Below, piece after piece: positions 27,928 through 37,542 of a stretch of 64,000 bases of DNA (its first letter is position 1; the number at the start of each line of letters is the position of its first letter). A program made the position numbers and the translations under genes. The DNA is from Vogesella sp. LIG4 (GTDB lineage: Bacteria; Pseudomonadota; Gammaproteobacteria; Burkholderiales; Chromobacteriaceae), in contig NZ_LT607802.1 of NCBI RefSeq assembly GCF_900090205.1, forward strand, positions 2,728,828-2,792,827. The letters run 5' to 3'. Under the pieces are notes generated by a model that was not told where the DNA came from, did no database searches, and saw only the letters and a list, made by a program, of their open reading frames with translations.

Positions 27928-29211
27928 ATGCTGGGGCACGGTACCGAACCGTTGACTTTCGACCGCCTGATGGGGGCATTGCAGGGGCCGACCGGCTGGC
28001 TGGAACTGGCCATTGCCGTGGTCTGCGTGCTGCTGGCCTATGGGCTGACGCGCCGCATCTACACCCGCTATTTCGGCCCGGCGCCAGACAGCTGGGGTTT
28101 TGGCAAATACCTGGCCTACCGGCTGGTGTTCCCGCTGTCCGCCCAGCTGCTGATGCAACTGGGCGAGCTGGGCTGGCACCTGGTGCATCACGGCAAGTCG
28201 GAGCTGCTGCTGGTGATCGCCACGCTGCTGTTCTGGCTGTCGGTGATCCGCGTGCTCACCGCGGTGGTGCGCCATGCGCTGCCGTCCGGCAAGTTCGAGC
28301 GCAACGGCGAAAACTTCGTGGCCATGCTGCTGTGGCTGGGCTTTGCCAGCTGGGCCACCGGCTTCGACGTGGTGGTGGTGGACTGGCTGGAATCCATCAG
28401 CTTCCGCGTGGGCAAGAACGAAATCAACCTGCTGATGATCCTGTCCGCCCTGGTGTGGGTGTCGGTGATCATGGTGGGCGCGCTGTGGGTGAGCAAGCTC
28501 ATCGAAAAAAAGGTGATGCGGCTGGGCGAGGTGGATCTCAACCTGCGGCTGGTGTTCATCAAGCTGGCGCGCACGCTGCTGATCATCACCGCGGTGCTGG
28601 TGGCGCTGCCCATCGTCGGCATCGACCTCACCGTGCTGTCGGTGTTCGGCGGTGCGCTGGGCGTGGGCCTGGGTTTCGGCTTGCAGAAGATTGCCAGTAA
28701 CTACGTGTCCGGCTTCATCATCCTGCTGGAGCGCTCGATCCGCATCGGCGACCGGCTGATGGTGGAAAACCGCACCGGCTACGTCAGCAAGATCACTTCA
28801 CGCTACGTGGTACTGAAAACCTCCGACGGCTCCGAGGCGCTGGTGCCCAACGACACACTGATCGCCAGCACCGTGGTGAACCAGTCCTACTCCGACAAGG
28901 CGCTGTGGATCAGCCTGCCGGTGCAGGTGGCCTACGGAACCGACCTTGACCAGGCGCTGCTGCTGCTGCGCCAGGCGGCAGAGCACCCGCGGGTGAAGCA
29001 GGACCCGGCGCCGGCCTCCTTTGTGGTGGCCTTTGCCGAAGCCGGCATCAATCTGGAGCTGGGCATCTGGGTGCGGGACCCGGAAAACGGCATGCTGGGC
29101 CTGCGTTCCGATATCAATCTGCGCATCTGGCGCCTGTTCGGCGAGCACGACATCCAGATCCCGTATCCGCAGCGCGAAGTGCGCCTGCTGAACGGGCCGG
29201 CAGAAGCCTAG
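27928..29211 (+). CDS. MscS-family mechanosensitive channel
   Basis: A 427-residue membrane protein with about five predicted segments. The pore-lining helix is the Gly/Ala-rich sequence FGGALGVGLGFGLQKIASNY near residue 240. It is followed by the conserved GFIILLERSIRIGDR and a beta-rich cytoplasmic domain to the end. MscS-type channels open on membrane tension and release solutes during osmotic downshock. The gene starts 22 bp after lolD and is followed 10 bp later by a response regulator. Confidence 0.9.
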   Translation: MLGHGTEPLTFDRLMGALQGPTGWLELAIAVVCVLLAYGLTRRIYTRYFGPAPDSWGFGKYLAYRLVFPLSAQLLMQLGELGWHLVHHGKSELLLVIATLLFWLSVIRVLTAVVRHALPSGKFERNGENFVAMLLWLGFASWATGFDVVVVDWLESISFRVGKNEINLLMILSALVWVSVIMVGALWVSKLIEKKVMRLGEVDLNLRLVFIKLARTLLIITAVLVALPIVGIDLTVLSVFGGALGVGLGFGLQKIASNYVSGFIILLERSIRIGDRLMVENRTGYVSKITSRYVVLKTSDGSEALVPNDTLIASTVVNQSYSDKALWISLPVQVAYGTDLDQALLLLRQAAEHPRVKQDPAPASFVVAFAEAGINLELGIWVRDPENGMLGLRSDINLRIWRLFGEHDIQIPYPQREVRLLNGPAEA

Positions 29212-29221
29212 GGAGACAGCC

Positions 29222-29836
29222 ATGCAACGACTCGCGGTGATCGATGACGACCTGGCGGTGCGCCAGTCGCTGCTGTGGCTGCTGGAATCGCCCAGCCTGG
29301 CGGTAAGCGGCTACGACAGCGCCGAAGCCTTCCTGGCCGACAGCGCTGCGGCCAACTTCAACTGCCTGATCGTCGATCTGCGCATGGGCGGCATGAGCGG
29401 CATCATGCTGCTGGAAAAACTGGCCGCCTGGCCGTACAGCCCACCGGTGCTGATGCTCACCGCGCATGGCGACGTGCCGCACGCGGTGGCGGCATTCAAG
29501 CAGGGGGTGGTGGATTTCCTGGAAAAACCGTTCGACGACCAGCACCTGCTGACACTGGTGGAAGAGTGCCTGGCGCGCGACAGCGAGTCGCGCGAGCGCT
29601 TCGTGCGCCGCCGGCAGGTTGCCGCCGCGCTGCAGACGCTCACCGAGCGCGAGCGCGAGGTGATGCAGCTGATCCTGGCCGGGCTGCTCAACAAGCAGAT
29701 TGCCGAGGAGCTGGCCATCAGCATGAAGACGGTGGAAGTGCACCGCGCGCGGGTGTTTGACAAGATGGGCGTGAAGTCGGCGGTGGAACTGGCCGGGCTG
29801 ATCGGCATCCTGGACGACAAGGGCGGCAAGGCATGA
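29222..29836 (+). CDS. FixJ/NarL-type response regulator
   Basis: A 204-residue regulator. The receiver domain (residues 1-118) has acidic residues in VIDDDLAVRQ, the phosphoacceptor Asp52 in LIVDLRMGGMSG, and Lys in FLEKPFDD. A LuxR-type helix-turn-helix fills residues 135-195 (LTEREREVMQLILAGLLNKQ ... SMKTVEVHRARVF). No histidine kinase gene is adjacent, so its partner must be elsewhere. Its stop codon overlaps the nudB start (ATGA). Confidence 0.88.
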   Translation: MQRLAVIDDDLAVRQSLLWLLESPSLAVSGYDSAEAFLADSAAANFNCLIVDLRMGGMSGIMLLEKLAAWPYSPPVLMLTAHGDVPHAVAAFKQGVVDFLEKPFDDQHLLTLVEECLARDSESRERFVRRRQVAAALQTLTEREREVMQLILAGLLNKQIAEELAISMKTVEVHRARVFDKMGVKSAVELAGLIGILDDKGGKA

Positions 29837-30276
29837 AGCCGCCCAAGCAACCGGTGTCGGTGCTGGTGGTGATCCATACCCCCGACCTGCAGATACTGCT
29901 GATCGAGCGCGCCGACCGCCCCGGCTACTGGCAGTCGGTCACCGGCAGCCGCGAGGGCGACGAGGCGCTGATCGACACCGCGCGCCGCGAAGTGGCGGAG
30001 GAAACCGGCATTGTTGCGGCCAACCTTTGCGACTGGCAGCAGCAGAACGTCTACGAAATCTACCCGCAGTGGCGCCACCGCTATGCGCCGGGCGTCACCC
30101 ACAACACAGAGCACGTGTTCAGCCTGGCCCTGCCCGCGCCGCAGCCGGTACGGCTGGCCGAGGGCGAGCACCTGGCCTGGCAGTGGCTGCCATGGCAGCA
30201 GGCCGCGGCGCTGGTGTTCTCTCCTTCCAATGCCGAAGCCATATTCGATTTGGCGAAACGTACCGGTTTGGCATAG
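29833..30276 (+). CDS. nudB: NudB, dihydroneopterin triphosphate pyrophosphohydrolase
   Basis: A 147-residue Nudix hydrolase. The Nudix box is visible as GSREGDEALIDTARREVAEE followed by TGI (GX5EX7REUXEEXGU). The flanking text PGYWQSVTG and WRHRYAPGVTHNTEHVF matches NudB, which removes pyrophosphate from dihydroneopterin triphosphate in folate synthesis. The start overlaps the response-regulator stop by 4 bp. Confidence 0.9.
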   Translation: MKPPKQPVSVLVVIHTPDLQILLIERADRPGYWQSVTGSREGDEALIDTARREVAEETGIVAANLCDWQQQNVYEIYPQWRHRYAPGVTHNTEHVFSLALPAPQPVRLAEGEHLAWQWLPWQQAAALVFSPSNAEAIFDLAKRTGLA

Positions 30277-30408
30277 TTGACACAGTATTGCCTATCAAGA
30301 CTCGGATTTCTTTCTAGTTAATCCTTATCAATCGCAGCATTTCCGCTTCGGCACTATGATGGAGTCAAGAGAGCGCATGTCATGCGCCCAGGCTTCGAGG
30401 GTAGGGCA

Positions 30409-31119
30409 ATGAAGGTGGTGGATTACAGCAAACTCCGGGTACTGGTGGTGGATGACCAGTTGCTGGTGCGCACCCTGCTGAGCCGCGCACTGCGCGACCT
30501 GGGCGTGGCGGAAGAGGGGATCTATCAGGCAGTAGACGGCGCCACTGCCAAGCGGGCGCTGGATGCCAAGACGGTGGACCTGGTGCTGTGCGATCTGCAG
30601 ATGGAGCCGATCAACGGCATGGATCTGCTGAAGGAAATCCGCTGCGGCATGACGCTGAACGCCTCCACGCTGCCATTCGTGTTCCTGTCCGGCCATGCCG
30701 AGCGCGACAACATCGTGCTGGCCGCCAAACTGCACGCCGACGGCTTCATCATCAAACCCCCGAAACCCGCCGAGCTGGAGCGCCATCTGCAGGAGGCGCT
30801 GAGCCGGCCGCGCCCGGAGCCGGACCCGTTTGCCTACTGCTCCATTCCCACCGGCACCCGTCATGACAAATACCTGTTCAGCGAGATGATAGAAGAGGCC
30901 GCCCGCGCCATGGACGAGGACCAGACGCCGGTGGAGGCGGTGGCGCTGGAGGAGGTGAAGCCGGGCCGCGTGCTGGGTGCCGACTTGCGCACCGGCAGCG
31001 GTCACCTGCTGTTGCAGCGCGGTGCCAGCATCACCCGCACCCAGCTGCGCGTACTGCAGGAGCATGCCGAGCGTTTCGGTGTCAGCCACCTGGTGCTGAC
31101 CTGGACCGAACACCCCTAG
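30409..31119 (+). CDS. Response regulator with HD-GYP-leader-like tail
   Basis: A 236-residue protein. The receiver domain (about 8-135) has Asp15/Asp16, phosphoacceptor Asp62 in [15 protein letters not shown] and Lys116 in FIIKPPKP. The C-terminal segment from about residue 170 ([20 protein letters not shown] and [19 protein letters not shown]) resembles the leader that precedes HD-GYP domains, but no HD domain follows. The ATG was chosen for its AGGGTAGG site; an upstream frame start lacks one. It lies 13 bp before the hybrid kinase gene, so it is the likely partner of that kinase. Confidence 0.82.
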   Translation: MKVVDYSKLRVLVVDDQLLVRTLLSRALRDLGVAEEGIYQAVDGATAKRALDAKTVDLVLCDLQMEPINGMDLLKEIRCGMTLNASTLPFVFLSGHAERDNIVLAAKLHADGFIIKPPKPAELERHLQEALSRPRPEPDPFAYCSIPTGTRHDKYLFSEMIEEAARAMDEDQTPVEAVALEEVKPGRVLGADLRTGSGHLLLQRGASITRTQLRVLQEHAERFGVSHLVLTWTEHP

Positions 31120-31132
31120 CCGGCGGCGCGAC

Positions 31133-34100
31133 ATGAAGCAGACAGTCAGTCAGACCGCCGCCATCGGGCGGGCGATCCAGCTTACCGTGCTGCTGCTGGG
31201 CTGCATGCAGCTGGTGGCGTCCGGGCTGCTGTTGTGGTCCGGTTACCAGGGCTACCGCCAGGCGCGCGACCATGCCTTGCTGAACCAGGCCAACCTGGGG
31301 CTGTTCAGCGCCACCCGCCTGCTGGCGCGGGAGCACGAACTGACCATGGACAGCATCCTGGCACGTGATCACGCACCGGCCGGGCTGCCGGCGGAGCTGG
31401 CCGCCAGCAGGCGGCAGGTGGATGCCGCCTTCCGTGCGCTGCTGCCGGAGGCGGATGCCCAGCGCCAGCAGCACAGCACAGTGCAGCTGGAGCGGCTGCA
31501 GCACTACCTGCAGCAGCTGGCACGGCAACGGCAGGAGGTGGATGCGCTGCCGCTGCAGGCGGTGCGCGCCTCCGGCGAGAGCGAGCTGGCCGGCTGGAAC
31601 CATGGCATCGGGCCGCTGTTCGACGTGCTCGACAAGCTGCTGCAGCAGGACAGCTTCTGGTTGTCCGACGAAGCCGACCCGGTGCTCAACCGCATGGCGG
31701 TGCTCAAATACGAAGCCTGGAGCCTGGGCTATATGCTGCAGGCCGAATCCGCCGCCCTGCAGCAGCGTGCCTACCTTGCCCACCAGCTCAACAGCAGCGA
31801 GGAATACGAACTGATGCGGCGGCAGGAGAAAGGCGTGCTGCTGCTGGAAAGCCTGCGGCGCGGCATCCCCTTTGTTGACGCGCCGGCACTGCAGCAGTCG
31901 CTGCTGCGTTTCAGCGACGCGGCGGACGAGCTGCACGCGGCCACCGCGCGCCAGCTGCAGGTGCTGGGCAAGCCCGGCGCGGCGCCGCAGTCCAGCGCGC
32001 AATACCGGCAGATCAATGCCCGCCTCAGCCGCGAGCTGGGTACCCTGTTCGGCAAGTTGAGCGAGCTGATGGCACAGCGGGTAGATGCGCACAAGACCCG
32101 CTACCAGCTGCAGCTGCTGCTGCACAGCGGCGTGTCGCTGTTGGCGCTGGGGCTGTACTGCTACCTGTGGCTGCGCATGCGCGGCAGCATTCTGTGGCCG
32201 TTGCGGCGCATGCAGCGGGTGCTGGATGCCGCCGGCGAGGCCATCCTCACCCTGGATGCCGAAGGCCGCATCGTTGCGGCCAACCGTGCCGCCAGCGAAT
32301 TGTTCGCCTGTACACCGGCCTGGCTGGCAGGCCTGGCCGCCCGCCGTCTGCTGGCCTCCACCGCCCTGGACGACAAATGGCTGCCGGCGGCGGAGCAGGC
32401 GGCGGTGGCATGGGAGGAGCAGGCGCGCCGCGCCGACGGCAGCCGCTTTCATGCCGCGCTGTCGCTCACCCCGCTGCCGGAGGACAGCGACGGCGTGGAC
32501 CGTTTCCTGCTGATGGTGCGCAACGAGCAGGACCGTCATGAGGCGCAGCAGTCCCTGCAGAGCAGCATGCGGCTGCTGGCGGCCATCCACCACATGGAAA
32601 GCCTGCTGTTCGCGCGCCAGCCGCGGCACAGCGTGTACCAGGAAATACTGAACAGCCTGCTGCAGTACTGTCGGTCCGAACAAGGCTTCATCCTGGCGTT
32701 GACGGCCGACATCGCCGGCCAGCCGGCGGGTTTCCAGTTGCAGGCCATTACCGAGGACAGCCAGCTGCCGCCGTGGGCGGAGGCCTGGCTGGAGCAGCCG
32801 GCCCAGGTGCTGCCGCAGCGGCAGGGCGATGCCTGGGTGCAGAACGGCTGGAGCCTGCTGCCGGTGCAGTTGAATGCGCGCACTTTGCTGCTGGCCGGGG
32901 TGTGCGGTGTGGACATCAGCCATGCGCAGAGCGTGGAGCTGCAACCGCTGCTGGCCGCCTGCGGCAGCATCGTCAGCTTCTACCTGGAGGAGGACCGCCG
33001 CCGGGCATCCGAGCAGGAGTTGCGCCAGGTGCTGCAGATGGAGGAGGCGATCTACGCCGCCTCGCCGATCGGGCTGCTGCGTGTCGATGGCGAATTCCGC
33101 ATCCTGCGCAGCAATGCCGCCGCCTGCCGGCTGTTCGGCCGTAGCGAGGCGCAGCTGGCTGGCAGCACGCTGCGCACCCTGCTGGCCGACGATGACGCCT
33201 GGCCGGTGTTGCAGGCGGGGCTGCAGCGGGCGCGCGACGACGCGCGGCTGCAGGGGCTGGAAGTCGAATTCGCCACCGGCGAGCAGCAGCGGCTGTGGGC
33301 GCTGTTGAGCGGGCAGCGCCTGTTGCCGGACACCCCGCTGCCGGACCTGATGCTGGCCTGCCTGGATATCTCCGACCGGCGGGCGGCGCAGCAGGCCGCG
33401 CTACAGGCGCTGGACATGAGCGCCGCGGCGCGCCGCCAGCTGGAGGTGGCGATCGAATCGCTGCCGGAAGCGTTTGCCTTTTTCGATACGCAGGACCGGC
33501 TGGTGCTGTGCAACCGGCGCTATGCCGAGCTGGTCGGCTCCGAACAGCCGCCGGTGGGGCTGCAGGGCTGGAGCTTTGCCGCGCTGCTGCAGGCGGGGCT
33601 GGAAGCCGGCGAGCACCCGGAAGACCGCTTTTCCCACGCGCAATGGCAGGAGGAGCGGCTGCGGCGCCACGCCAGCGGGCAGGCGGCGTTCCAGCTCAGC
33701 GTGGGCGAGCGCTGGTACCAGCTGAGCGACCATGCCATACCGGGTGGCGGCTCGGTGTGCATCTATGCCGACATCACCGAATTGAAACAGCAGGAAATGG
33801 ACCTGCTGCTGGCGCGCGACCAGGCGGAGCAGGCCAACCGCACCAAGAGCGCCTTCCTCGCCACCATCAGCCACGAGATCCGCACCCCGATGAACGGCGT
33901 GCTGGGCATGCTGGAACTGCTGGCGTTTACCCGGCTGGATGCCGAGCAGCGCGATCATATCGACACCATCCAGGAATCGGCGCAGACCCTGTTGCGGCTG
34001 ATCGACGACATTCTGGATTTTTCCAAGATCGAAGCCGGCAGGCTGGATATCCTGCCGGAGCCCACGTCGGTGCCGGTACTGCTGCAGCGGGTGTACCAGC

Positions 34101-35380
34101 TGTACAGCGAGAACGCCGCGCGCAAGGGGCTGAAACTGCTGCTGGACATCGACCCGGCGGTGGCCGGCCTGCTGCTGGTGGACCCGCTGCGGCTGCGGCA
34201 GATCCTGCAGAACTTCTGCAGCAATGCGGTGAAGTTCACCGAGCAGGGCGAGATCGTGCTGCGGGTGAGCTGCCTGGACGAGGATGCCGTGCAGCAGACG
34301 CTGCGCTTCGCGGTGCAGGACAGCGGCATCGGCATCGCGGCGGAAAACCTGGCGCGGCTGTTCGAGCCGTTCACCCAGGCGGAAAGCACCACCACGCGGC
34401 GCTTTGGCGGCACCGGGCTGGGGCTGGCCATCTGCCGGCGTCTGGCGCACCTGATGGGTGGGCGGGTCCGGCTGGAAAGCATGCCAGGGCAGGGCACCAC
34501 GGCGATGCTGGATATCGCCCTGTCGCGCAGCGAACAGCCGCTGCCGCCGCAAGCGCTGCCGGAGCAGGCGCTGCGCCAGCCGGCCAGGCCGCAGCAGCTG
34601 CCGGTGCTGCTGGCGGAAGACAACCCCACCAACCGCAAGCTCATCAGCAAGCAGTTCGAGCTGCTGGGCTACCCGGTGGTGCTGGCCGAGGACGGCATAG
34701 CGGCGCTGCACCTGTGGCAGCGGCAGCCGTTCGCGCTGATTCTTACCGACTGCCACATGCCGCGCATGGATGGCTACGAGCTGGCCAGCACCATCCGCTA
34801 CTACGAGGATGCACTGGAAGACGCGCGCCATATTCCCATCATCGCCTGCACCGCCAACGCCAGCCAGGAGGAGGTGAACCGCACCCGGGAGGCCGGCATG
34901 GATGATTTCCTGCCCAAGCCGCTGGGGCTGGAGGCGCTGTCGGCGATGCTGGAAAAATGGCTGCACCACAGCGGTGGCCCGGCTGTGGCGGCTGCCGCGC
35001 CGATGACGCCGGCTGCGGCCAACGTGCCGGTGCAAGACGACCCGGCCGAGCCGGTGCTGGACCGCGAGGTACTGGCGGTATACAGCAATGGCGACTGGCC
35101 GGTGGAGCGCGACATCCTGGCCGATTTCCTGCACAGCAACGACGAAGACATGCAGGCGCTGCAGCAGGCGGTGGCTGCGGCCAACCTGGAGCAGGTGGTG
35201 TGGGCAGCGCACCGCATCAAGGGTGCCAGCCGCATGGTGGGCGCCGCGCAGCTGGCCACGGCGGCCGCGGCGCTGGAAGCCAGCGGCCGCAGCGGCGAAG
35301 CGGCGTGGCTGGGGGAAGGCTGGCAGCAGCTGCAGCAGGCAATGCACAGGCTGGATGGCTGGCTGGCGGCACAGCCTTGA
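31133..35380 (+). CDS. Hybrid sensor histidine kinase with receiver and Hpt domains
   Basis: A 1415-residue membrane kinase. The order is: transmembrane segment near residues 15-38; a helical periplasmic sensor of about 280 residues; a second segment near 325-345; PAS at about 355-470; a GAF-like region to about 620; PAS regions at about 635-755 and 770-885; HisKA with His914 in [11 protein letters not shown]; HATPase ([26 protein letters not shown]); a receiver with Asp1206 ([13 protein letters not shown]); and Hpt with His1360 ([14 protein letters not shown]). It can therefore run a full His-Asp-His relay, with the final Asp perhaps in the regulator encoded just upstream. The signal is unknown. 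Confidence 0.93.
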   Translation: MKQTVSQTAAIGRAIQLTVLLLGCMQLVASGLLLWSGYQGYRQARDHALLNQANLGLFSATRLLAREHELTMDSILARDHAPAGLPAELAASRRQVDAAFRALLPEADAQRQQHSTVQLERLQHYLQQLARQRQEVDALPLQAVRASGESELAGWNHGIGPLFDVLDKLLQQDSFWLSDEADPVLNRMAVLKYEAWSLGYMLQAESAALQQRAYLAHQLNSSEEYELMRRQEKGVLLLESLRRGIPFVDAPALQQSLLRFSDAADELHAATARQLQVLGKPGAAPQSSAQYRQINARLSRELGTLFGKLSELMAQRVDAHKTRYQLQLLLHSGVSLLALGLYCYLWLRMRGSILWPLRRMQRVLDAAGEAILTLDAEGRIVAANRAASELFACTPAWLAGLAARRLLASTALDDKWLPAAEQAAVAWEEQARRADGSRFHAALSLTPLPEDSDGVDRFLLMVRNEQDRHEAQQSLQSSMRLLAAIHHMESLLFARQPRHSVYQEILNSLLQYCRSEQGFILALTADIAGQPAGFQLQAITEDSQLPPWAEAWLEQPAQVLPQRQGDAWVQNGWSLLPVQLNARTLLLAGVCGVDISHAQSVELQPLLAACGSIVSFYLEEDRRRASEQELRQVLQMEEAIYAASPIGLLRVDGEFRILRSNAAACRLFGRSEAQLAGSTLRTLLADDDAWPVLQAGLQRARDDARLQGLEVEFATGEQQRLWALLSGQRLLPDTPLPDLMLACLDISDRRAAQQAALQALDMSAAARRQLEVAIESLPEAFAFFDTQDRLVLCNRRYAELVGSEQPPVGLQGWSFAALLQAGLEAGEHPEDRFSHAQWQEERLRRHASGQAAFQLSVGERWYQLSDHAIPGGGSVCIYADITELKQQEMDLLLARDQAEQANRTKSAFLATISHEIRTPMNGVLGMLELLAFTRLDAEQRDHIDTIQESAQTLLRLIDDILDFSKIEAGRLDILPEPTSVPVLLQRVYQLYSENAARKGLKLLLDIDPAVAGLLLVDPLRLRQILQNFCSNAVKFTEQGEIVLRVSCLDEDAVQQTLRFAVQDSGIGIAAENLARLFEPFTQAESTTTRRFGGTGLGLAICRRLAHLMGGRVRLESMPGQGTTAMLDIALSRSEQPLPPQALPEQALRQPARPQQLPVLLAEDNPTNRKLISKQFELLGYPVVLAEDGIAALHLWQRQPFALILTDCHMPRMDGYELASTIRYYEDALEDARHIPIIACTANASQEEVNRTREAGMDDFLPKPLGLEALSAMLEKWLHHSGGPAVAAAAPMTPAAANVPVQDDPAEPVLDREVLAVYSNGDWPVERDILADFLHSNDEDMQALQQAVAAANLEQVVWAAHRIKGASRMVGAAQLATAAAALEASGRSGEAAWLGEGWQQLQQAMHRLDGWLAAQP

Positions 35381-35389
35381 GCGCTTGCC

Positions 35390-36391
35390 TCAAGTAGACC
35401 CGCGCAGCAGCAGCTCACCCGCCAGATTGCACGATTGCGGCGGCGCCTCGCCCTTGAGCATGGCCAGCAGCGCCGCCACCATCTCCGGCAGCGGCTGGCG
35501 GTAGCTGGTGATGTCGAACGACGGTGTGGCAGCCAGCTCGTCGCCGTCGTAGCCGACAATGGCCAGATCCTGCGGCACGCGCAGGCCGAATTCGTGGCGT
35601 GCGGTTTCGATGACGCCTATCGCCAGCGCGTCGTTCTCGCACATCAGCACATCGATGCGCTGCGCCGGCGGCGTGGCCTGCAGATAGGCGCGCAGCGCCG
35701 CCGCCGCCGCGTGGCGGTCGTAGCTGCCGGCCGGCAGCTCCGGCACCGCAATGCCCAGCTGTTGCTGCCAGAAAGCGGCGAAATGGCCCTGGCGCCCCAG
35801 CGCGGTGGACAGCGAGCGCGGCCCGGACATGAAGCCGGGGCGGCGGTAGCCGCGCTGCCACAGGTGCTGGTTGATTTCCTGCATCGATTGGCGCGCATCG
35901 CAGGACACCGCCGGAATATGGGCGATGGTGCTCTCGCGCGCCAGCACGTACAGCGGCGGGCGCGAGGCCGGCAGCTGTGCGTCGTTGAGCTTTTCGTCGT
36001 GGAAGTCGGTGCCCAGCAGCACCACGGCGTCCACCTGGCGCTGGTCGGCGTCCAGCACTGCCGACAGGTGGTCCAGCTCCTGGTTGATGTTGATCAGGAT
36101 GGCGGCCATGCCGGCGGCCTGCAGCGCCTGGGTCAGCGCTTCCAGCACCGGCAGCTTGTAGGGGTTGGCAAAGTCGTCCACCAGCACCGCCACCAGGTTG
36201 GTGGTCTTGGTGGCCAGGCTGCGCGCCAGCAGGTTGGGGCGGTAACCGAGCTTGGCTGCCTCCTCCAGCACGCGCTGGCGGCTGTGTTCGGCAATGGAGG
36301 CGCCGGGGGTGAAGGCACGGGTCACCGTCCACTTGGATACCCCGGCGGCGAGTGCCACGTCGGCGGCGGTGGCGCGGCTGGATTTGCTCAT
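35390..36391 (-). CDS. LacI-family regulator next to the inositol genes
   Basis: A 333-residue repressor. Its N-terminal HTH (TAADVALAAGVSKWTVTRAF) and hinge (GYRPNLLARSLATKTTNLVA) are typical of LacI/GalR proteins, followed by a sugar-binding domain. It is divergent from a TIM-barrel isomerase, a dehydrogenase and a sugar-binding protein. The intergenic region holds three TTTGCAACCGGTWGCAAA sites that suit a LacI dimer, so this protein is their likely reader. A GAA-N6-TTC palindrome 15 bp upstream of its ATG suggests that the RpiR-type regulator controls it in turn. The start has AGGAG seven bases before it. Confidence 0.88.
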   Translation of the reverse strand: MSKSSRATAADVALAAGVSKWTVTRAFTPGASIAEHSRQRVLEEAAKLGYRPNLLARSLATKTTNLVAVLVDDFANPYKLPVLEALTQALQAAGMAAILININQELDHLSAVLDADQRQVDAVVLLGTDFHDEKLNDAQLPASRPPLYVLARESTIAHIPAVSCDARQSMQEINQHLWQRGYRRPGFMSGPRSLSTALGRQGHFAAFWQQQLGIAVPELPAGSYDRHAAAAALRAYLQATPPAQRIDVLMCENDALAIGVIETARHEFGLRVPQDLAIVGYDGDELAATPSFDITSYRQPLPEMVAALLAMLKGEAPPQSCNLAGELLLRGST

Positions 36392-36405
36392 GCAACGCTC
36401 CTGCT

Positions 36406-36417
36406 GAAAATATTTTC
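36406..36417. promoter_or_regulatory. IolR-type box upstream of the LacI gene
   Basis: GAAAATATTTTC is a perfect 12-bp palindrome of the form GAA-N6-TTC. On the minus strand it overlaps a possible -10 element (AATATT) 17 bp after TTGCGG. It matches the boxes at 43065, 47606, 49807 and 55796. Confidence 0.6.
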
Positions 36418-36446
36418 CAATTTCTATTTTACCGCAAAAAAATTTC

Positions 36447-36476
36447 TTGACTCTGTCTGGCAGCGCTGTCTATTGT
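36447..36476 (+). promoter_or_regulatory. Predicted promoter of the 36697-39627 unit
   Basis: TTGACT (36447-36452) and TATTGT (36471-36476) are 18 bp apart. The expected transcription start falls at or just inside the first LacI-type operator (36483-36500), the classic position for repression. Confidence 0.6.
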
Positions 36477-36482
36477 AACGGC

Positions 36483-36500
36483 AATGCAACCGGTAGCAAG
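36483..36500. promoter_or_regulatory. LacI-type operator O1
   Basis: AATGCAACCGGTAGCAAG aligns with the perfect palindrome at 36627 with four differences. It overlaps the predicted transcription start of the downstream genes. Confidence 0.6.
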
Positions 36501-36571
36501 GCCGCGCAACCATGCGGCCAACTTGCTGCGGCATGGATGGCAGCCAGTGTGCTGCCATTATCCGGTACGCG

Positions 36572-36589
36572 TTTGCAACCGGTAGCAAA
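36572..36589. promoter_or_regulatory. LacI-type operator O2
   Basis: TTTGCAACCGGTAGCAAA differs at one base from the symmetric site O3. It lies in the untranslated leader, 125 bp before the first start codon. Confidence 0.65.
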
Positions 36590-36626
36590 TTTCGCCAGAC
36601 AGTAGCGGCAAATTTTTTTGCTGTGC

Positions 36627-36644
36627 TTTGCAACCGGTTGCAAA
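36627..36644. promoter_or_regulatory. LacI-type operator O3, perfect palindrome
   Basis: TTTGCAACCGGTTGCAAA is an 18-bp perfect palindrome with the central CG step usual for LacI/GalR operators. O2 and O3 centres are 55 bp apart, so looping or cooperative binding is possible. Confidence 0.7.
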
Positions 36645-36696
36645 ACAGCAAGCGGCAGGCGCCACCTGCCAGCACACAACACAAGGAGACAAACAC

Positions 36697-37506
36697 ATGG
36701 CTATCGATACCGCCGCCAAGTCCTGCCCCTTCACCCTGGCCGTCTGCGCCGAGATGGTGTTCCGCGAGCTGCCCGTTACCGAGCGCATCCGCCGCATCGA
36801 CGCGCTGGGCTTCCAGGTGGAGATCTGGGACTGGACCCGCCACGACATCGCCGCGCTGGCGCGCACCGGCGCCACCTTTTCCTCCATGACCGGCTACATC
36901 CGCGGCACGCTGGCCGACGATGCCGGCGCCGCCGAGCTGCTGCACACCGCGCGCGAGTCGATTCCGGTGGCGCGCGAGCTGGGCATTCCGCGCCTGAACC
37001 TGCACGGCACCGGCCTCGACAGCAAGGGCCTGCCGGTGCAGCCGGCAGGCGAGGTGAGCGGCGCCATGTGGCTGAAGGCGCGCGACACCCTGTCGCGGCT
37101 GGCCGAACTGGGCGAGCGCGAAGGGGTGACCTTCGTGCTGGAAAACCTCAACACCGCAGTGGATCACCCCGGCGTACCGTTCGCCCGCGCCGCGGACTGC
37201 CTGGCGCTGGTGGCGGCGGTGAACGCGCCCAGCCTCAAGCTGATGCTGGACCTGTACCACGCGCAGATCGGCGAGGGAAACCTGATTTCCCTGCTGCGCC
37301 AGGCGCTGCCGCACATCGGCGAAATCCAGGTGGCCGACGTGCCGGGCCGCTGCGAGCCGGGCAGCGGCGAGATCAACTACCCGGCGATAGCCCGCGCGCT
37401 GTACGACATGGGCTACCGCGGCCAGATCGGCATGGAGGCGTTTGCCTCCGGCGACGACGAACTGGCGCTGCAACGCTTCCGCGACGCTTTCAGCCTGGCG
37501 CTGTAA
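36697..37506 (+). CDS. TIM-barrel isomerase (hydroxypyruvate isomerase-like)
   Basis: A 269-residue AP-endonuclease-2/xylose-isomerase-like barrel. Blocks such as ARELGIPRLNLHGTG, FVLENLN, LKLMLDLYHAQIGEGN and the ending QVADVPGRCEPGSGEINY with IGMEAF match hydroxypyruvate isomerase-like proteins (Hyi). They contain the acidic and His residues that bind a divalent metal in this fold. It is the first gene after the LacI-controlled promoter, with AAGGAG before the ATG. Next to inositol dehydrogenases it probably acts on a keto-inositol or another keto-sugar; the exact substrate is open. Confidence 0.8.
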   Translation: MAIDTAAKSCPFTLAVCAEMVFRELPVTERIRRIDALGFQVEIWDWTRHDIAALARTGATFSSMTGYIRGTLADDAGAAELLHTARESIPVARELGIPRLNLHGTGLDSKGLPVQPAGEVSGAMWLKARDTLSRLAELGEREGVTFVLENLNTAVDHPGVPFARAADCLALVAAVNAPSLKLMLDLYHAQIGEGNLISLLRQALPHIGEIQVADVPGRCEPGSGEINYPAIARALYDMGYRGQIGMEAFASGDDELALQRFRDAFSLAL

Positions 37507-37542
37507 GGGCACCCCGCATTCCATACCCACTAGGAGACAGAC

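Noticed and set aside
31082..32944. A 620-codon minus-strand frame opposite the hybrid kinase (also one at 33401-35347)
   Set aside because: The composition is typical of antisense frames in GC-rich DNA; the plus strand has full kinase domains.
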